Part shown: piece after piece, positions 62,787 to 64,000 of the stretch | Numbering within the stretch: position 1 is the first letter of the stretch | Layout: each line of letters opens with the position of its first letter | NCBI GenBank assembly: GCA_018401055.1 | Contig: JAGYLB010000115.1 | Coordinates: 1 to 64,000 of the forward strand | From: Roseicyclus sp. | GTDB lineage: Bacteria > Pseudomonadota > Alphaproteobacteria > Rhodobacterales > Rhodobacteraceae | Direction: 5' to 3' | Length of the DNA: 64,000 nucleotides | Program-made: the position numbers and the translations under genes | The notes under the pieces: generated by a model | What the model was told of the DNA's origin: nothing | Seen by the model: the letters and a program-made list of their open reading frames with translations, nothing else | The model's database searches: none

Positions 62787-64000
62787 ATGTTCACGATGAA
62801 CCGGCGGCAATTGCGGGCCTCATGGCCGCGAGCCTTGCCCTGCCCAAGACCGCCTTTGCCCAGTCCGACGGGTCCAAGACCCTGATGGTGCGTTTCTACG
62901 ATGACCCCGCAGGATTTGACCCCGCCAACATCTTCCGCATCGAGAACGAGAACATAGCCTTCAACATCTTCAGCGGCCTGACCAGCTATGACGGCCAGAC
63001 GGGCGAAATCATTCCCGATCTGGCTACGTCTTGGGAAACACCCGACAACAAGACCTGGACCTTCCGGCTGCGCGAAGGCGTGCAGTTCCAGAAGGATTTC
63101 GGCGAGATGACGTCTGAGGACGTGATCTACAGCTACACCCGAATCCTTGATGAAGCGACCGCTTCGCCCTATCGCAGCACGCTGGCCGGGATCGTCCGTA
63201 TGGAGGCGCCCGATCCCTACACGGTGGTGATCGAACTGGATGCCCCCAATGGTGGCTTCCTGCACACGGTCGCCAACTACCATCAGGGCCAGATCGTCAG
63301 CCGCCGCGCCATCGAGGAGGCGGGCGATCAGGTGCGCTGGCAGCCCGTGGGCACGGGGCCCTATTACCTCGAAAGCATCGATGTGACCTCGCAGATCGTG
63401 CTCAAGCGCCACGAGGGCTATTTCCGCGGTGCCGCGCCCATCGAGACGATCGTGTTCAACATCATCAAGGACGAGGCGACATCGACCATCGCGCTGCGCA
63501 ATGGCGAGGTCGATCTGGTGATGCGCGCCAACCGCGAGGAAAACCTGAATACGCTGCGTGCCGAGGGGTTCACCATGAACACCGTCATGAATTACGCTGT
63601 CGCGCTCAAGGTTTTGAACCCTGAGTTCGAACCCTTCGCCGATGTCCGGGTGCGACAGGCGATCATCCACGCCATCGATTACGAGGCCATCACCGGCGCG
63701 ATCTCGCCGTCGCTGACGCAGGCGACAAGCTCCATCTTGTTGCCGTGGATGCCGGTCTATTCGGACAACATCCCGACCTATCCCTATGACCCCGACCGTG
63801 CCCGCGCGCTGCTGGCCGAGGCGGGCTATGCCGGGGGGTTCTCGTTCCGGCATCTGGGCACGTCTGCGCAGGGCGTGACCGAGTTGCAGCAGTTCGAGAT
63901 CGATTTCCTGTCTCAGGTGGGTCTCGACATGCAGATGGAACTGGTCGACACGCCGACCTTCAACCAGCGCCGCAACGCCGGCGAATTCCAGATGGCCACG
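62787..64000 (+). CDS. ABC transporter peptide-type substrate-binding protein (3' partial, frameshifted at start)
   Basis: A family 5 solute-binding protein (dipeptide/opine/nickel type). A strong AAGGAGAT ribosome site precedes ATG 62787. The first frame gives MFTMNRRQL, a Tat-like twin Arg, and a base correction near 62815 joins it to GLMAASLALPKTAFAQ and the mature protein. Family marks follow: FDPANIFRIENENIAFNIF, DLATSWETPDNKTWTFRLRE, FTSEDVIYSY-type MTSEDVIYSYTRILD, VGTGPYYLE and DVRVRQAIIHAIDYEAI. The gene runs past the end of the window, so permease genes probably follow. Confidence 0.85.

Noticed and set aside
62780..63853. A 357-codon minus-strand frame.
   Set aside because: It is antisense to the solute-binding protein, whose family motifs are clear on the plus strand.

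Overview
The window is GC-rich chromosomal DNA from an alphaproteobacterium, almost certainly Rhodobacteraceae (Roseobacter/Rhodobacter group). The evidence is gene content: the ccoHIS end of a cbb3-oxidase maturation cluster, the DNA methyltransferase CcrM with clustered GANTC sites upstream, a TrcR-type cell-cycle regulator, ClpS, COQ9, an aa3-oxidase subunit IV, a SoeABC-like sulfite dehydrogenase and a scattered leuC-leuD-leuB set. A BciB-like divinyl reductase gene with a consensus PpsR/CrtJ box on its promoter suggests a bacteriochlorophyll-making (phototrophic) lineage. No phage, plasmid, insertion sequence or CRISPR array was recognised. Many normally intact housekeeping genes (leuB, leuD, ccoI, sua5, coq9) carry single-base frameshifts, mostly at G/C runs, so I read most broken frames as assembly errors and give coordinates for the repaired genes.

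Layout. 1-2825: ccoH (partial), ccoI, ccoS. 2833-7843: an EamA exporter, MnmD and a divergent MnmC-oxidase-like protein (a split MnmC), a flavin reductase and a ThDP enzyme. 7993-16463: leuC, a VPLPA-CTERM protein, an MFS transporter, leuD, a membrane protein, a secreted EEP-family protein, leuB and an SDR. 16537-24294: a second EamA protein, tRNA-Pro(CGG), mtnA plus a class II aldolase (DHAP-shunt pair), an SbcD/SbcC-like pair and an RraA-like protein. 24343-34699: one giant (about 3,450 residue) RTX calcium-binding protein ending in a Hint domain.

34897-43581: a soeA-(alpha/beta hydrolase)-soeB-soeC operon on the minus strand, bciB, then a cupin/JmjC-type oxygenase gene divergent from a tiny Tat-exported peptide with two copies of a DxDNGNxTDxxGxGRG motif. 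43644-52349: a membrane-anchored winged-helix regulator overlapping a small periplasmic protein, a secreted hypothetical, rnhB, ccrM, sua5, an acyl-CoA dehydrogenase coupled to a small protein and a metallo-beta-lactamase-fold hydrolase, coxIV and a lipoprotein. 52461-64000: rpsU, coq9, a quinone oxidoreductase, a CDP-alcohol transferase, a HAD hydrolase, clpS, an RsmC-like methyltransferase, a degenerate SDR, an AT-richer orphan membrane gene, trcR, RNase T2, a ureidoglycine aminohydrolase, an isochorismatase-family amidohydrolase and the start of an ABC-transporter binding protein.

The best candidate for something undescribed is the cupin-oxygenase/Tat-peptide pair at 41911-43581, which resembles a modifying enzyme with its peptide substrate. 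Also notable are an interspersed repeat found just after the stop codon of four unrelated genes in sense orientation, and paired dyads upstream of the giant RTX gene.
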